Positions 43,435 through 53,617 of a stretch of DNA of 64,000 nucleotides are shown here, piece after piece. The stretch is from Bacteroidales bacterium UBA4363. Lineage in GTDB: Bacteria > Bacteroidota > Bacteroidia > Bacteroidales > Paludibacteraceae. A program made the translations under genes and the position numbers. The DNA lies in assembly GCA_002393965.1 (NCBI GenBank), contig DGSL01000010.1, positions 1 through 64,000 on the forward strand, given 5' to 3'. Under the pieces are notes generated by a model. It was not told the DNA's origin and searched no databases. It saw nothing but the letters and a program-made list of their open reading frames with translations. Every line of letters begins with the position of its first letter. Position 1 is the stretch's first letter.

Positions 43435-43465
43435 GTTGGTTGAGAAACTTATTTTTCTACTTTTG
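43435..43465 (+). promoter_or_regulatory. Promoter of the PepSY-like gene
   Basis: GTTG (43435-43438) and TACTTTTG (43458-43465) are spaced exactly 19 bp apart. Confidence 0.65.
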
Positions 43466-43494
43466 TAGAAAGTAACCTCAAAAAAACAGAAAAC

Positions 43495-43923
43495 ATGAAG
43501 AAACTATTCTTTCTTGCTATGAGTATCCTGCTGGCACAAGGTGTCTTTGCAGACGACGACAAAATCATTGATGCTACAACTTTGCCTGTTGCAGCTAAAG
43601 AATTTATTTCACAGAATTTCGGGCCAGACGTCATCCAATTGGCAAAAGAAGAACGCGGGTTACAGAAAGACATCAACGTATATCTACGTAATGGCGACCG
43701 TATCGAATTTGACAAAAAGGGCACATGGAAGGAAGTAAAAAGTAAGAACGGCGTTCCTAAGAACATCATCCCTCTTGACATTCAGAATTCTGTAAAAGAA
43801 CAGTTCAAAACAGCTAAGATTATCGGTATCGAAAAAGTAGACAAAAACCGTATTGAAGTAGATTTGGACAATGGGATAGAATTGACGTTTAACAAGAACG
43901 GGGATTTGGTTGAAATAGACTGA
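43495..43923 (+). CDS. Periplasmic PepSY-like protein
   Basis: The 142-residue protein has a signal peptide (to about residue 20, GVFADDD). Two PepSY-like (DUF2874) units follow: LPVAAKEFISQNFGPDVIQ with RNGDRIEFDKKGTW, and PLDIQNSVKEQFKTAKIIG with DNGIELTFNKNGDL. Such proteins are soluble periplasmic modules of uncertain role, often proposed to bind or inhibit peptidases. It is monocistronic with its own promoter and palindromic terminator. Confidence 0.85.
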   Translation: MKKLFFLAMSILLAQGVFADDDKIIDATTLPVAAKEFISQNFGPDVIQLAKEERGLQKDINVYLRNGDRIEFDKKGTWKEVKSKNGVPKNIIPLDIQNSVKEQFKTAKIIGIEKVDKNRIEVDLDNGIELTFNKNGDLVEID

Positions 43924-43947
43924 TTCTATCCTTTCTTAACAGCATAC

Positions 43948-43987
43948 ACAAACGAAGGACAGTCGATATCGACTGTCCTTCGTTTGT
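43948..43987. terminator. 40-bp perfect palindrome, bidirectional terminator
   Basis: The sequence is symmetric about 43967/43968 (centre CGATATCG; each arm contains ACAAACGAAGGACAGT). It lies between the convergent PepSY-like and TPR genes, so it probably terminates both. Confidence 0.75.
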
Positions 43988-44024
43988 ATTATTAAATTAA
44001 AAAGGGAACCTAGAGAGAATGGTT

Positions 44025-46238
44025 TCACATTTCGATTCCATGTAAAGAGTCAAGAACAATGGGGAGATCGGAAATATCGATACCGACCTCACTAAGCACA
44101 GGAGCATCAAAGCGCAAAGCATCCTCAACTATGGTATAATTACCATCAGCAAGACGTACTGCACTTGAATAGGCTTCAAGAGCTTTGGTAAGTCGATTTT
44201 GGGCCCATAGTATATGTCCGAGCGTAAGGAAGTCCTGCCAAAGAACCCCTTCCATTTCGAGGACTCGTCCCGCAAACTTCTCAGCGCGAGGGAAGTCGGA
44301 AGAACGGAATGCTGTCCAAGCTACCGCTCGACATATTTTTACATCATCAGGAAGAGAATACACAACACGAGCCATGTAATCCAATGCCTCATTCCAACGT
44401 TGCAACTCTATCAAGCAATATCCAATCTGAGTCAGTATAGAGATATTATCAGATTGAAGGGTGTTGAGTTTACGATATGTATTCAAAGCCTTTTCCCATT
44501 GTCTAAGGATACGGTAGCAACAAGCCTGTTTTTTCAGGGTCCAGCGATTATTTGGATCGAATATCTCTGCTTGCTGATAGAACTCTACTGCACCTTCATA
44601 ATCCTTGAGACGTTGACAACAATAACCTATCTTCTGACATAGATTGGCTCCTGAATTGATAGTTCGATCCATATTACGAAACAGGGACGAAGCCACACTC
44701 CAAAGTTTTTTTGAAAAGGCATACTCTGCTATCTCAAGACAATCCTCTTGACTCCAACCCACAAGTTGGATAAGTCGAGTTTTGTGGAAAATCAGAGACG
44801 TAGATAAAGGATTAAAGAATGCCGATCGCGCATGAAAAAGGTTATAGAATCGGTAAATATCCTGAATATACGAATTAGAAAGGCGGTCCATTCGCCGGGA
44901 ACGACCAAGCACATCATCCTCTGCCAACAGATCCTGTTGTTGTCGTTTTTCAATGGAAAAAGCCTTACGCATCTTCTCACGCTGAGAAGGATCTACCTGC
45001 AAAAAGAAGAGACAGAAAGAATAGCAATCAGAAGAACACATAACACCACTATCAAGCAAGAGCGAAAGGAAATCATCTGAGGTGGGCGTATCATCTTCTG
45101 TAAAAACTTCGCTGATTTCAGAACGACGGGATGAAAAAGGAAGAAACCAGTTGCAAACATCAGAGAAAAAAGGGAACTGTTTGAGCGTTGAAAACGTAGT
45201 AAGATAAACATCGCTACCTTTCATCTGCAATTCAGAAAACCTCTGCAGTTTATCTCCCAATCCACTCTTCTCCAACATCTCTGTCCACTCTGGGTTCATT
45301 TCATTCGGATCGTCGGAGAAAAATTGTTGCGTATCATCCTGTCGAAAATCCTTAGCGAGGCTGGTCATCTGTGGAATTATCTCATCTTTCATTTCGCGAA
45401 CAAGTTCTTCCGTCTCGTTCGTGCGTATCATTTGCATAAGAACACGCCGTGCTGCCTTACGGAGCTCCGGAACATCAAATAGGGCCCGAATACGTAATTC
45501 GAGATTTAAGAACCACCCAAGACGGTCGTCATAATGGATAAGAAGAGGTATCAAAGCGACAAGGGCTCGTTGCGCGAGTTCATCGTCTGGAATTTCGCAG
45601 AAGTCACACAGAAGCACCATCAACCTCTCGTCAAATCGACGAAGAAGATAAAGAGTCAAGGCTGAAATAGCAAGGCATCGATCATCAATACGCAATCGTG
45701 AATTAAAAACCAAATGTCGCAATTCCTCTGGTTGAAACGAATCTGCCTTCAGCCAGACAAGATTAAAGAGTCTTTTCTGCAACTGTTCATGCTCTACAGC
45801 GGTGTGTCTAGCCATAGATATATCGAGAAGAGCAGTAAGCGATTCTGCAGAAGCTGTCTGTTCAAGTGATTCTTCAAGAATAGCAAGTCTATCAATCCCA
45901 CCAGCAGCAGAAGTAAGAATTGCTTTCTGTGTATAGACATAATCGTGACTTTCGGTAGATGCTCGTGATTCAGCGAGAATATCGGTCATTGTATAGGCTT
46001 CAGCCATGATATCCGCATAAATTTTCATACGATCGGGATCTGTTGCTCCCTGTACAAAATAGCGAAGCATCCAATGATAAGTTTCTGTCATATGAGCAAC
46101 ACGTTCTGCAGATGTAGTATCATTTTGACGAGAAGCCTCATCAGTCAACAAATTGAGCACTATAAGCAATTCGCGACGATGAAGATGAGAAAAGACTGCA
46201 TTGGACCACGCCTTATAATCTAAGGAATTGTCAGGCAT
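44025..46238 (-). CDS. Large tetratricopeptide-repeat protein
   Basis: The 737-residue protein has no signal peptide. The first 430 residues are helical with no clear motif. The C-terminal third carries TPR units (SVASSLFRNMDRTINSGANL, KDYEGAVEFYQQAEIFDPNN, RQWEKALNTYRKLNTLQSDN, QRWNEALDYMARVVYSLPDD, NRLTKALEAYSSAVRLADGN). It is probably a cytosolic scaffold. It is the last gene of the tamB - DUF3256 - TPR string, 11 bp after the previous gene. Confidence 0.8.
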   Translation of the reverse strand: MPDNSLDYKAWSNAVFSHLHRRELLIVLNLLTDEASRQNDTTSAERVAHMTETYHWMLRYFVQGATDPDRMKIYADIMAEAYTMTDILAESRASTESHDYVYTQKAILTSAAGGIDRLAILEESLEQTASAESLTALLDISMARHTAVEHEQLQKRLFNLVWLKADSFQPEELRHLVFNSRLRIDDRCLAISALTLYLLRRFDERLMVLLCDFCEIPDDELAQRALVALIPLLIHYDDRLGWFLNLELRIRALFDVPELRKAARRVLMQMIRTNETEELVREMKDEIIPQMTSLAKDFRQDDTQQFFSDDPNEMNPEWTEMLEKSGLGDKLQRFSELQMKGSDVYLTTFSTLKQFPFFSDVCNWFLPFSSRRSEISEVFTEDDTPTSDDFLSLLLDSGVMCSSDCYSFCLFFLQVDPSQREKMRKAFSIEKRQQQDLLAEDDVLGRSRRMDRLSNSYIQDIYRFYNLFHARSAFFNPLSTSLIFHKTRLIQLVGWSQEDCLEIAEYAFSKKLWSVASSLFRNMDRTINSGANLCQKIGYCCQRLKDYEGAVEFYQQAEIFDPNNRWTLKKQACCYRILRQWEKALNTYRKLNTLQSDNISILTQIGYCLIELQRWNEALDYMARVVYSLPDDVKICRAVAWTAFRSSDFPRAEKFAGRVLEMEGVLWQDFLTLGHILWAQNRLTKALEAYSSAVRLADGNYTIVEDALRFDAPVLSEVGIDISDLPIVLDSLHGIEM

Positions 46239-46249
46239 TGTTAAAGACG

Positions 46250-46915
46250 TTATTGTTTTACAAAATGTCCACTACTTTGATCCCAAACAAAGGTCATTCG
46301 TCGAGTAGCGAGGAAGCCAGCAAGTGTCTTTTTCGATTCTTCGTCTGCCAATTCTTCAGAGAGAAGTTCGACAGATAGAGTCTGCCCATCCTCCGCAAAG
46401 GAATAGGTTATCATAGGGAAGCCAAATCGGGCGAGCAACGTCTGAAGAGACTTTCCTGAACGTGCCACAGCTTCCTGATCCAGGAACTGTTCAATAGTAA
46501 GTTCAGGAATAATGCGAACTTGCAGAAGATTCCAATTAGGATCAAACAACCCAACATGGGAAGAACAAACAGGTCCACAGGCTGTAAAAATAAGTACATT
46601 AAAGCGCACCTGACCGTTGATACGTAGTAGCTTTATTTCCAGTGAAGCACTTTCAGAGTTTTGCACACGCATCCAATCTGTTTCAGGACGAAGATCAAGA
46701 ATCCGTGTCCGTCCACGGAGTTGATTTGCTATACCATCACGATCGCCTGCAGTGTAATTATTGATCAGCAGCTGTCGCTGCTCCTGATTGACAGTCTGGT
46801 AATACTCATCTGGAATATTGACAAAGGCAGCAGTTACGTCGCAATTCTGTGCCATGAGATTTCCAAAGAAACCCAACGAAACAAGGAATAATTTCAGTAT
46901 TATCTTCATACTCAT
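46250..46915 (-). CDS. DUF3256 family secreted protein
   Basis: The 221-residue protein has a signal peptide (MSMKIILKLFLVSLGFFGNL, MAQNC). DUF3256 features are AAFVNIPDEYYQ, the central beta-rich part (RFNVLIFTACGPVCSSHVG) and the C-terminal MTFVWDQSSGHF. Function is unknown; the family is confined largely to Bacteroidota. It is tightly linked to tamB upstream (9 bp). Confidence 0.8.
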   Translation of the reverse strand: MSMKIILKLFLVSLGFFGNLMAQNCDVTAAFVNIPDEYYQTVNQEQRQLLINNYTAGDRDGIANQLRGRTRILDLRPETDWMRVQNSESASLEIKLLRINGQVRFNVLIFTACGPVCSSHVGLFDPNWNLLQVRIIPELTIEQFLDQEAVARSGKSLQTLLARFGFPMITYSFAEDGQTLSVELLSEELADEESKKTLAGFLATRRMTFVWDQSSGHFVKQ

Positions 46916-46924
46916 AGTAAATTA

Positions 46925-49900
46925 TCATGGATGTAGTCGCACTCGAAACGGGTGATAAGAATGTGTAGTTTTCTCCTCTTGTGGAATAAGAGCGACAAGA
47001 TTGTGGGTTTCATCTTTCATCACGGGAGCGAATCGGGTAAGCACGATTGTGTCGCTATCGCGAGTCTCCATGAGAGGGCGAACACTATCCAGACCCAGTC
47101 GGTTACGGTCTCGAGTCACCGCTATAGAATCTCTATTGATCCTCTTGCCAAAATACCGACGCATAAGTCCACGAAACGTGTTGAACTCTTCCTTATATAG
47201 CAATCCGACCCCTTGAGTCATGAAAGAAGAACCAGAGATATTATAATAATAATTATCTGCCGTATGATTATATGCCTTGGCTCGTAAGCGTCCGTTCTTA
47301 GTCAGCTTATACTCGACATCAATGTCTCCAATAAAGTTGGAACCAGCTCCAGCCATTTGTGAGGTATAATAATCGTCAGCCCTATAACCAAGATTGGAAT
47401 TAATAATGAGACGATTGTTTGGCTGATACATCAGAGCGACTTCATACTCACCTCCAGATCCCATTCCGTTTGAGCTACCTATTTTTGCATTGATACCTAC
47501 ATTGAGCTTATTGGAATTGCTGATTTGCGAGAGCCAAGAGTTGAGTTGTCCACTCACCGTCGTGCTGAGGACAGAAGTCATCTGTGAACTTGTAGATGAA
47601 TTACTATTCTGCAGATACTCAGGACGATAGAAAGATCCTATTACGAGAAGAGAGAGAATCTCTCGATTCATCATTTCGTCCGTAGAAACAATGGCCTTAA
47701 TCTTGCGTTGTAACTCATCATCGCTCGGCAAAGAAAGATCAAAGCGAATATTAGGTTGCATCATCTCTCCAGTCAAGAAAAGCAGGCAATTGACAGGTAC
47801 TGTAGAACGCGTGATAGTCTCCATCTCTGCTTCATCAAGAATATCAGAAAGAGAGGCAGACGGAACGGTATAGCTGGCAGAAAGATTGACTATTGCGTCT
47901 TCTGGTTTCCCCATCCATCGCACCAACCCTCCTGGAAGGAGAGAGAACTCCTTGCGTATAATATTTTGAAGTGTGAAAATATACTTGCCACCTTCTATTT
48001 CATAGGTGCCATCCAGTTTCATGTTATCATGTGTAGAATACTGCAGTTTAAGATCACCAGAACCTCTTGCAACAAGTTGATCTCCCACATTTGAAGTTAG
48101 AATAGTAACATCAGCATCTGGTGTCATGTGAGCAGTAATAGATACATGAATATCACTCTCTTTTGAAGCCTTCGGTTTCGGAGGAGTGTAACGTCCTGCA
48201 AGTATCTCGCGACGAATAGAATCCATTCGTCGCTGATGGATGCCGAGAGTATCACGATCGATGTAGCGAACAAAGGAATTATCGGAAGCCTCAAGCGAAG
48301 AGAACAAAGGAAGGAAAATTTTAGTTCTTGGTTGGGTCGTAACATTTGCATCTATATTGACCTTACCAGGATATCCACTGATATTGACATGCCCTGAACC
48401 ATATGCCCGCCCATAAAAATACTGCCCTGAATCAGCCACAAGATCAAGAGCCTTCATATTATTCAGTTGTGCCACGAGGTCGTATCTCACATTCTTGTAA
48501 TAATCGTGCGTAACTTCTCCATTCAAGATTCCCCGATGATTTTCACCGTCAAAAATCTCCACATTGTCGAATATGTATCGATCATGACGCATGCGCAACG
48601 TATCCGTGAAATGGTAAGTCGTGTTGAGCATACCTATGCGGAAGGATCCATCTTGTACGAAAACATCACTTTCCATAAGGATGCGTTTGAGTGAGCCGAA
48701 GATATGTACTTGTCCCGTTCCTTCGCCTGAAACATCTTCCGCTATCCCCGTAAGATAGCGTCGCAGGAAATCAAGAGGCAGGCGATTCGCTACTGCGATG
48801 AATTCAATGGAATCCTGTGTCGGGTAATAATCTCCGGAAAGTCGGATAACCGTATCCATCCGCATTTGCTGATCTGCGTCTTCTTCTGATGTTCCGCCAC
48901 TTGAAGCCAATTTCTTCAAATCACGGACTCCCCGAATCTCAAGCAGATCTTCCATGCCCTCCTCGCCACCAAATGACTTGACAACCTCGTCACCCAAATC
49001 TCGAACAAAGTTGACACCTGCCATTGTCATTTTAGAAATAGAACTCAAGAACGAGGATGCAGCATTTTTCTTTTCCAGAGCTTCTTGTTTTTGTTTTGGA
49101 GTCTGATTTTTAACAACACGTTGATCATAAGCATACCCATCAGCATGGAGGCGTCGCTGTTGACTATCCCACTTAGATATCAGTCGAACATCGCCCCAAC
49201 GGCTACCATTAAACATAAAATCTTCAGCGTCCGCATTGATATCCAACACCATTGGTCCGAGTGCCCCATAAACTGTCGCCGTTCCGTCGATAATTGCCTC
49301 CAACTGAACTGCGTGGATATTAATAAGTTCCATGATATAGGCCAGTTGAACCCCTTCGAGTTCAACATTGAGTTTATCGTCAAGGCTTTTTGACGCACGT
49401 CCTGAAATATGCACATACTGTTCGTCATGATCAACGGAGAAATCCGTAACATCAAACGAGTGCAGGTCGGTTACAATACGACTCTCATGCATTTTCCACA
49501 CATCGCCATTAATAGACATGGAACTTGGTAGTATAGCCATGTCGGCCGTCAGACGATCTTCACTGTTTCGGAATAGGCGTACATCCGTCAAAAGAGAGCC
49601 ATAAAAGAAATCGGGACTATTCCAATTCGTATTAACGAATACAGAGTCATGAGCCGCATTCGCCCGTAGAGCAAGGTCCGTTGTCCCATTCATCCGAGCC
49701 GAAACAGTTAGCGTTGCTATGTCATAAGGGTTGGAAAGTTCAACTTGGAGGGAATCAAAATAACGTTTCTTGACAGTTAGTCGTGGCAGAACCATGTGCA
49801 TATCAACCAATTGACGATTCTCATCATACATTCCTTTTAAGAAAGCCCCTTCCGCCAAACGAAGATCAGACCCGATGGTTTCTAACAATTCGTTGACATG

Positions 49901-51877
49901 AATATCATATGCTTCAATCGAAAAACGATTCCTTGGAACTGCGTTCTTCTTTTCTGTTTTAGCGATTCGAAGAGACGGCAAATAGTGATTGATCATGCGA
50001 CGAAAACCATGTACGATTGAGGCGAGGTCGTAATCGCCTTGCATTTCGACATGTCCCAAATCGGACTGCAGAATTGTGTAATCATTCTGGCCATTGGACG
50101 CATGTTCAACACGAAGATCACGGAAACGATACTGACGTTTAGGCGATGTCACGGTCAAACGGTCTGCCTGAACGTCAAGATGGGTGTTGTCCTTTTCTCT
50201 ACCTGCTTTATAACGAACATCGACATCTCCAGAGAGGACGACTCCATTTTTCGGATTCATAAAGTGAAGTGCCGCTAAATCAACATTCTCAATCTTCATT
50301 TTTAAATTGAGATCTCGAGACGGTCCCAATAATTCCGAAGAACGATAGACAAAGCGTCCTTCCGTATTGAGTCGCAGATTGGGGTCCGCCACATCCAAAA
50401 CACCCTCAAAATAAGACGGTGTGATGCGACCATCTGCCTTTATATTCCGATAGGTATATCCTCTATAGACTATTTCGGAAAGAAGTCCAATTGCATTACC
50501 TTCAATGCCGACACCCTTATGCCAGGCTCCAGAGGATGTCAGTTGGAACGAAGCAGTTCCCAATTGGCTATTCTCGCCAAGAAGACGGTTGAGCTGAAGA
50601 TCCCTTGCTACCACCTTTCCATTATATGCTAAGCGGGAAAATGTTTCGTCAAATGACAGTTGCAAATCCGTATCAATAGAACCGATTGATGTAGAGAAGA
50701 GTCCATCCGCCACAAGATCGTCAAGATATCCAGACAACGTTCCATTGAAACGGACGTTGCCGAGTTCCCGTATCTTTTCAGGCAGGATGACAGGCCGACC
50801 GATGAATCGAGCAACAAGATCTGCCGATTTTACCACTGAAGTTCCAAGTTCATTAACCTTGACGAAATAGTATGCGTTTTTCCAATCTGGCAAACCAACG
50901 ACATCCACGTTAGGTAATGAAATATGAGCCTCATCATTCCAGCGCAGCCCAAGGTTCTTGAGGTGAAGATTGGAGAACGTGCCACGCACCTGCGTCGTAA
51001 AACGCACCTCGTCATCAAACAGTCTGAGCCGAGGAATAAAAGGTGATAAATCTGAGAGAGTCACCCGAGACCGTTCCAAACCACCACGTATCACCATTTC
51101 CTTCCAATCGAAATGAGATGATTTTCGTACCATTGAATAGTCAATCGTCAAATCTGAAACGTTCACTTCCGAATGTGGAAGTTGCAGAACGAGACCACTA
51201 ATTTGCGCTTTAGATGTATCTGCGACAAGCGAGCACTTTAATTCCGATAGTTCCAATCCTGATTGTTCCTTCATGGAAAAGCGGTGTACAACTCCTCGTA
51301 TATACCCCTTATGGTATTCATCGATTCGAAGGTGTGCATTCATATGAGAAAGTCCTAAATGGAATGCATCAAAACGCTCCTTATATCTAGGGCGAGATTC
51401 GTCATCGTATGTTAAGCGGCAATTTTCCAACTTCACATCCTGAACCTCATACTTCATGTTGCTCTCTTTTTTTTCTTCCTTTCGAAATTCTTCGATAAGG
51501 AACTGTAGATTCAGTACGCCAGAAGTATCTTTGCGAAGATGAATCTCAGCCTCTTCAAGTCGCAGAGAAGTTACAGTCAGAGTATTCTGAGAAAACAAAT
51601 CCCACAACTGTAATCCAGAAATCAAGTGCTTAGCACTTATCATCGGTCGGCCATTACGGTCATCCAATTGCACACCTTGCAAAGAAACTTTATTGAAAAA
51701 CTCAATATCTACCGATTCTATTTGTAAATTTGCGCCTAGTTTTTCGCTGTAATATCCTTCAATACGGTCAACGAGATAGTTTTGAATTGTTCGATTCTGG
51801 ATCAAGAGCCACAACGCTCCGAAAAACAACAGAACGACAGCTCCAACGACAAACATTATTTTCAGAAACCGATGCAT
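46925..51877 (-). CDS. tamB: TamB-like translocation/assembly protein (DUF490)
   Basis: The 1650-residue protein has an N-terminal signal anchor (about 8-28, MFVVGAVVLLFFGALWLL) and a long periplasmic beta-helical body of AsmA/TamB type. The C-terminal DUF490 region (about 1330-1560) includes LDGTYEIEGGKYIFTLQN and ends with the YNHTADNYYYNISGSSFMTQ segment. TamB-type proteins bridge inner and outer membranes and are implicated in lipid transport and outer membrane protein assembly. It is divergent from tsaD (125 bp apart). Confidence 0.88.
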   Translation of the reverse strand: MHRFLKIMFVVGAVVLLFFGALWLLIQNRTIQNYLVDRIEGYYSEKLGANLQIESVDIEFFNKVSLQGVQLDDRNGRPMISAKHLISGLQLWDLFSQNTLTVTSLRLEEAEIHLRKDTSGVLNLQFLIEEFRKEEKKESNMKYEVQDVKLENCRLTYDDESRPRYKERFDAFHLGLSHMNAHLRIDEYHKGYIRGVVHRFSMKEQSGLELSELKCSLVADTSKAQISGLVLQLPHSEVNVSDLTIDYSMVRKSSHFDWKEMVIRGGLERSRVTLSDLSPFIPRLRLFDDEVRFTTQVRGTFSNLHLKNLGLRWNDEAHISLPNVDVVGLPDWKNAYYFVKVNELGTSVVKSADLVARFIGRPVILPEKIRELGNVRFNGTLSGYLDDLVADGLFSTSIGSIDTDLQLSFDETFSRLAYNGKVVARDLQLNRLLGENSQLGTASFQLTSSGAWHKGVGIEGNAIGLLSEIVYRGYTYRNIKADGRITPSYFEGVLDVADPNLRLNTEGRFVYRSSELLGPSRDLNLKMKIENVDLAALHFMNPKNGVVLSGDVDVRYKAGREKDNTHLDVQADRLTVTSPKRQYRFRDLRVEHASNGQNDYTILQSDLGHVEMQGDYDLASIVHGFRRMINHYLPSLRIAKTEKKNAVPRNRFSIEAYDIHVNELLETIGSDLRLAEGAFLKGMYDENRQLVDMHMVLPRLTVKKRYFDSLQVELSNPYDIATLTVSARMNGTTDLALRANAAHDSVFVNTNWNSPDFFYGSLLTDVRLFRNSEDRLTADMAILPSSMSINGDVWKMHESRIVTDLHSFDVTDFSVDHDEQYVHISGRASKSLDDKLNVELEGVQLAYIMELINIHAVQLEAIIDGTATVYGALGPMVLDINADAEDFMFNGSRWGDVRLISKWDSQQRRLHADGYAYDQRVVKNQTPKQKQEALEKKNAASSFLSSISKMTMAGVNFVRDLGDEVVKSFGGEEGMEDLLEIRGVRDLKKLASSGGTSEEDADQQMRMDTVIRLSGDYYPTQDSIEFIAVANRLPLDFLRRYLTGIAEDVSGEGTGQVHIFGSLKRILMESDVFVQDGSFRIGMLNTTYHFTDTLRMRHDRYIFDNVEIFDGENHRGILNGEVTHDYYKNVRYDLVAQLNNMKALDLVADSGQYFYGRAYGSGHVNISGYPGKVNIDANVTTQPRTKIFLPLFSSLEASDNSFVRYIDRDTLGIHQRRMDSIRREILAGRYTPPKPKASKESDIHVSITAHMTPDADVTILTSNVGDQLVARGSGDLKLQYSTHDNMKLDGTYEIEGGKYIFTLQNIIRKEFSLLPGGLVRWMGKPEDAIVNLSASYTVPSASLSDILDEAEMETITRSTVPVNCLLFLTGEMMQPNIRFDLSLPSDDELQRKIKAIVSTDEMMNREILSLLVIGSFYRPEYLQNSNSSTSSQMTSVLSTTVSGQLNSWLSQISNSNKLNVGINAKIGSSNGMGSGGEYEVALMYQPNNRLIINSNLGYRADDYYTSQMAGAGSNFIGDIDVEYKLTKNGRLRAKAYNHTADNYYYNISGSSFMTQGVGLLYKEEFNTFRGLMRRYFGKRINRDSIAVTRDRNRLGLDSVRPLMETRDSDTIVLTRFAPVMKDETHNLVALIPQEEKTTHSYHPFRVRLHP

Positions 51878-52001
51878 TCCTTAAAGACTCCAAATCGAGA
51901 AAAAGCCCTCGAGTTCAGCCGTTATAAAAGACAAAAATACGGAAAATCTGCGGATTTAGAAAACACAGCCTTTATTCTTTATTCAGAAACACCGTACCAT
52001 C

Positions 52002-53024
52002 GTGAAACCTTACATCCTTGCCATCGAATCTTCGTGTGACGACACATCGGCGGCCGTTCTTCATGGGCGCCTATTATTGTCGAACATCATAGCTTCTCAG
52101 AAAGTACATGAGCAGTATGGCGGTGTCGTACCAGAACTAGCATCCCGAGCTCATCAGCAGAATATTATTCCTGTAGTTCATCAAGCTCTGAAAGCCTCTG
52201 GAATCAAAAAAGAGCAATTGAATGCCGTTGCCTTTACACGAGGGCCAGGTCTGATGGGGTCGTTACTAGTCGGAACCTCCTTTGCAAAAGCCTTTTCGCA
52301 AGCTCTTTCAATCCCACTGATTGATGTCAATCATCTTCAGGCTCACATCATGGCAAACTTCATTGACGAGCCAGAATCTGAGAACCTTCATCCATCCTTT
52401 CCATTCCTCTGTCTGCTTGTTTCGGGTGGCAACTCACAAATAGTTTTGGTCCATAGTCCACGTGACATGGAAATAATCGGCCAAACCATTGATGACGCAG
52501 CGGGTGAAGCTTTCGACAAATGCGCCAAAGTAATGGGATTGTCCTATCCTGGTGGTCCTCTTATTGACCGTATGGCACAGCAGGGGAATCCTCTGTCCTA
52601 CCCATTAGCCAAGCCTCACATTCCAGATTTAAACTATTCATTTTCAGGACTAAAAACATCGTTTCTTTATTTACTTCGAGATTGTCTAAAAGAAGATCCA
52701 GACTTTATTTCAAAAAATCAAATTGACTTATGTGCCTCTCTTCAGCACACGGTAGTGGATATTCTGATGGACAAATTCAAGAAAGCAGTACAACGATATC
52801 CTAACGTCCATGACATCGCTATTGCCGGTGGTGTATCTGCAAACTCAGGTTTACGTAATGCATTTCAGTCCTTTGCAGAAGAGAAAGGCTTGAGAAGCTT
52901 CATTCCTCGGCTTTCCTTCACCATGGACAATGCCGCCATGATTGGAGTCGCTGCCTCCTATAAATGGGAAGAGAAAGATTTCTGTGATCTTTCGCTACCT
53001 CCATTTGCCCGAGTAGAAATATAA
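52002..53024 (+). CDS. tsaD: tRNA threonylcarbamoyladenosine transferase TsaD
   Basis: The 340-residue protein transfers the threonylcarbamoyl group to A37 of ANN-decoding tRNAs, with TsaB, TsaE and TsaC. IESSCDDTSAAV, the metal-binding VNHLQAHIMANF and AGGVSANSGLR are ASKHA/TsaD motifs; FTRGPGLMGSLLVG is also conserved. Normal length. Confidence 0.96.
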   Translation: MKPYILAIESSCDDTSAAVLHGRLLLSNIIASQKVHEQYGGVVPELASRAHQQNIIPVVHQALKASGIKKEQLNAVAFTRGPGLMGSLLVGTSFAKAFSQALSIPLIDVNHLQAHIMANFIDEPESENLHPSFPFLCLLVSGGNSQIVLVHSPRDMEIIGQTIDDAAGEAFDKCAKVMGLSYPGGPLIDRMAQQGNPLSYPLAKPHIPDLNYSFSGLKTSFLYLLRDCLKEDPDFISKNQIDLCASLQHTVVDILMDKFKKAVQRYPNVHDIAIAGGVSANSGLRNAFQSFAEEKGLRSFIPRLSFTMDNAAMIGVAASYKWEEKDFCDLSLPPFARVEI

Positions 53025-53036
53025 ATACAGAATCAC

Positions 53037-53612
53037 ATGAACATTCCGCCTCAGAGCAAGAAGATATTGAACTTTCTGCGCAAACCTTCCATAGAGCGGG
53101 ATTGCGTTCTTTTTATCACCGTCCTGCTATTGGGTAACGTTGTATGGAAACTGCTGATTAAAGGAAGCGACGAGACTCATCCCCTGCTGATGGGTCAACA
53201 TGACATATATGGTCTCTTTGTTCCCGTCATTGAATTGCTGACGCACCATTGTCATACCCTACTACAATGGACGGGCTGTCCTGTAGTTATGGACGGGTTC
53301 CATCTATTGTATCCAAACGGCAACGGCATTGAGATTGTCTGGGGTTGTACCGCGCTGAAACAAATATTTCTTTTCAGCATCCTGCTATTGGCAGCCTCAG
53401 GTCCTATTCATCACAAATTATGGTTCATACCTGTCGGCTGGATAATGCTGTATCTTTTCAATCTATTACGTATTTCATTCATTGTAGCCATTGTGGGACA
53501 TCATCCCGAATATTTTGAAATCTTACATGGGTTCATACTGAAATATGCCTTCTATATTTTCATTTGGAGTCTTTGGCTACTATGGGAAGAACTTTTCGTA
53601 AAATACAAGTAA
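53037..53612 (+). CDS. Exosortase/archaeosortase family protein
   Basis: The 191-residue integral membrane protein has about five helices. The likely catalytic triad of the family is present: Cys104 in EIVWGCTALKQ, Arg145 in FNLLRISFIV and His164 in EILHGFILKYAF. Exosortases cleave a C-terminal sorting tail of exported proteins and are related to PEP-CTERM processing; Bacteroidota forms (XrtF-like) are short like this one. No EpsI domain is fused and no candidate substrate is evident in this window. It lies 12 bp after tsaD and 5 bp before the SBF transporter. Confidence 0.8.
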   Translation: MNIPPQSKKILNFLRKPSIERDCVLFITVLLLGNVVWKLLIKGSDETHPLLMGQHDIYGLFVPVIELLTHHCHTLLQWTGCPVVMDGFHLLYPNGNGIEIVWGCTALKQIFLFSILLLAASGPIHHKLWFIPVGWIMLYLFNLLRISFIVAIVGHHPEYFEILHGFILKYAFYIFIWSLWLLWEELFVKYK

Positions 53613-53617
53613 AAAAT

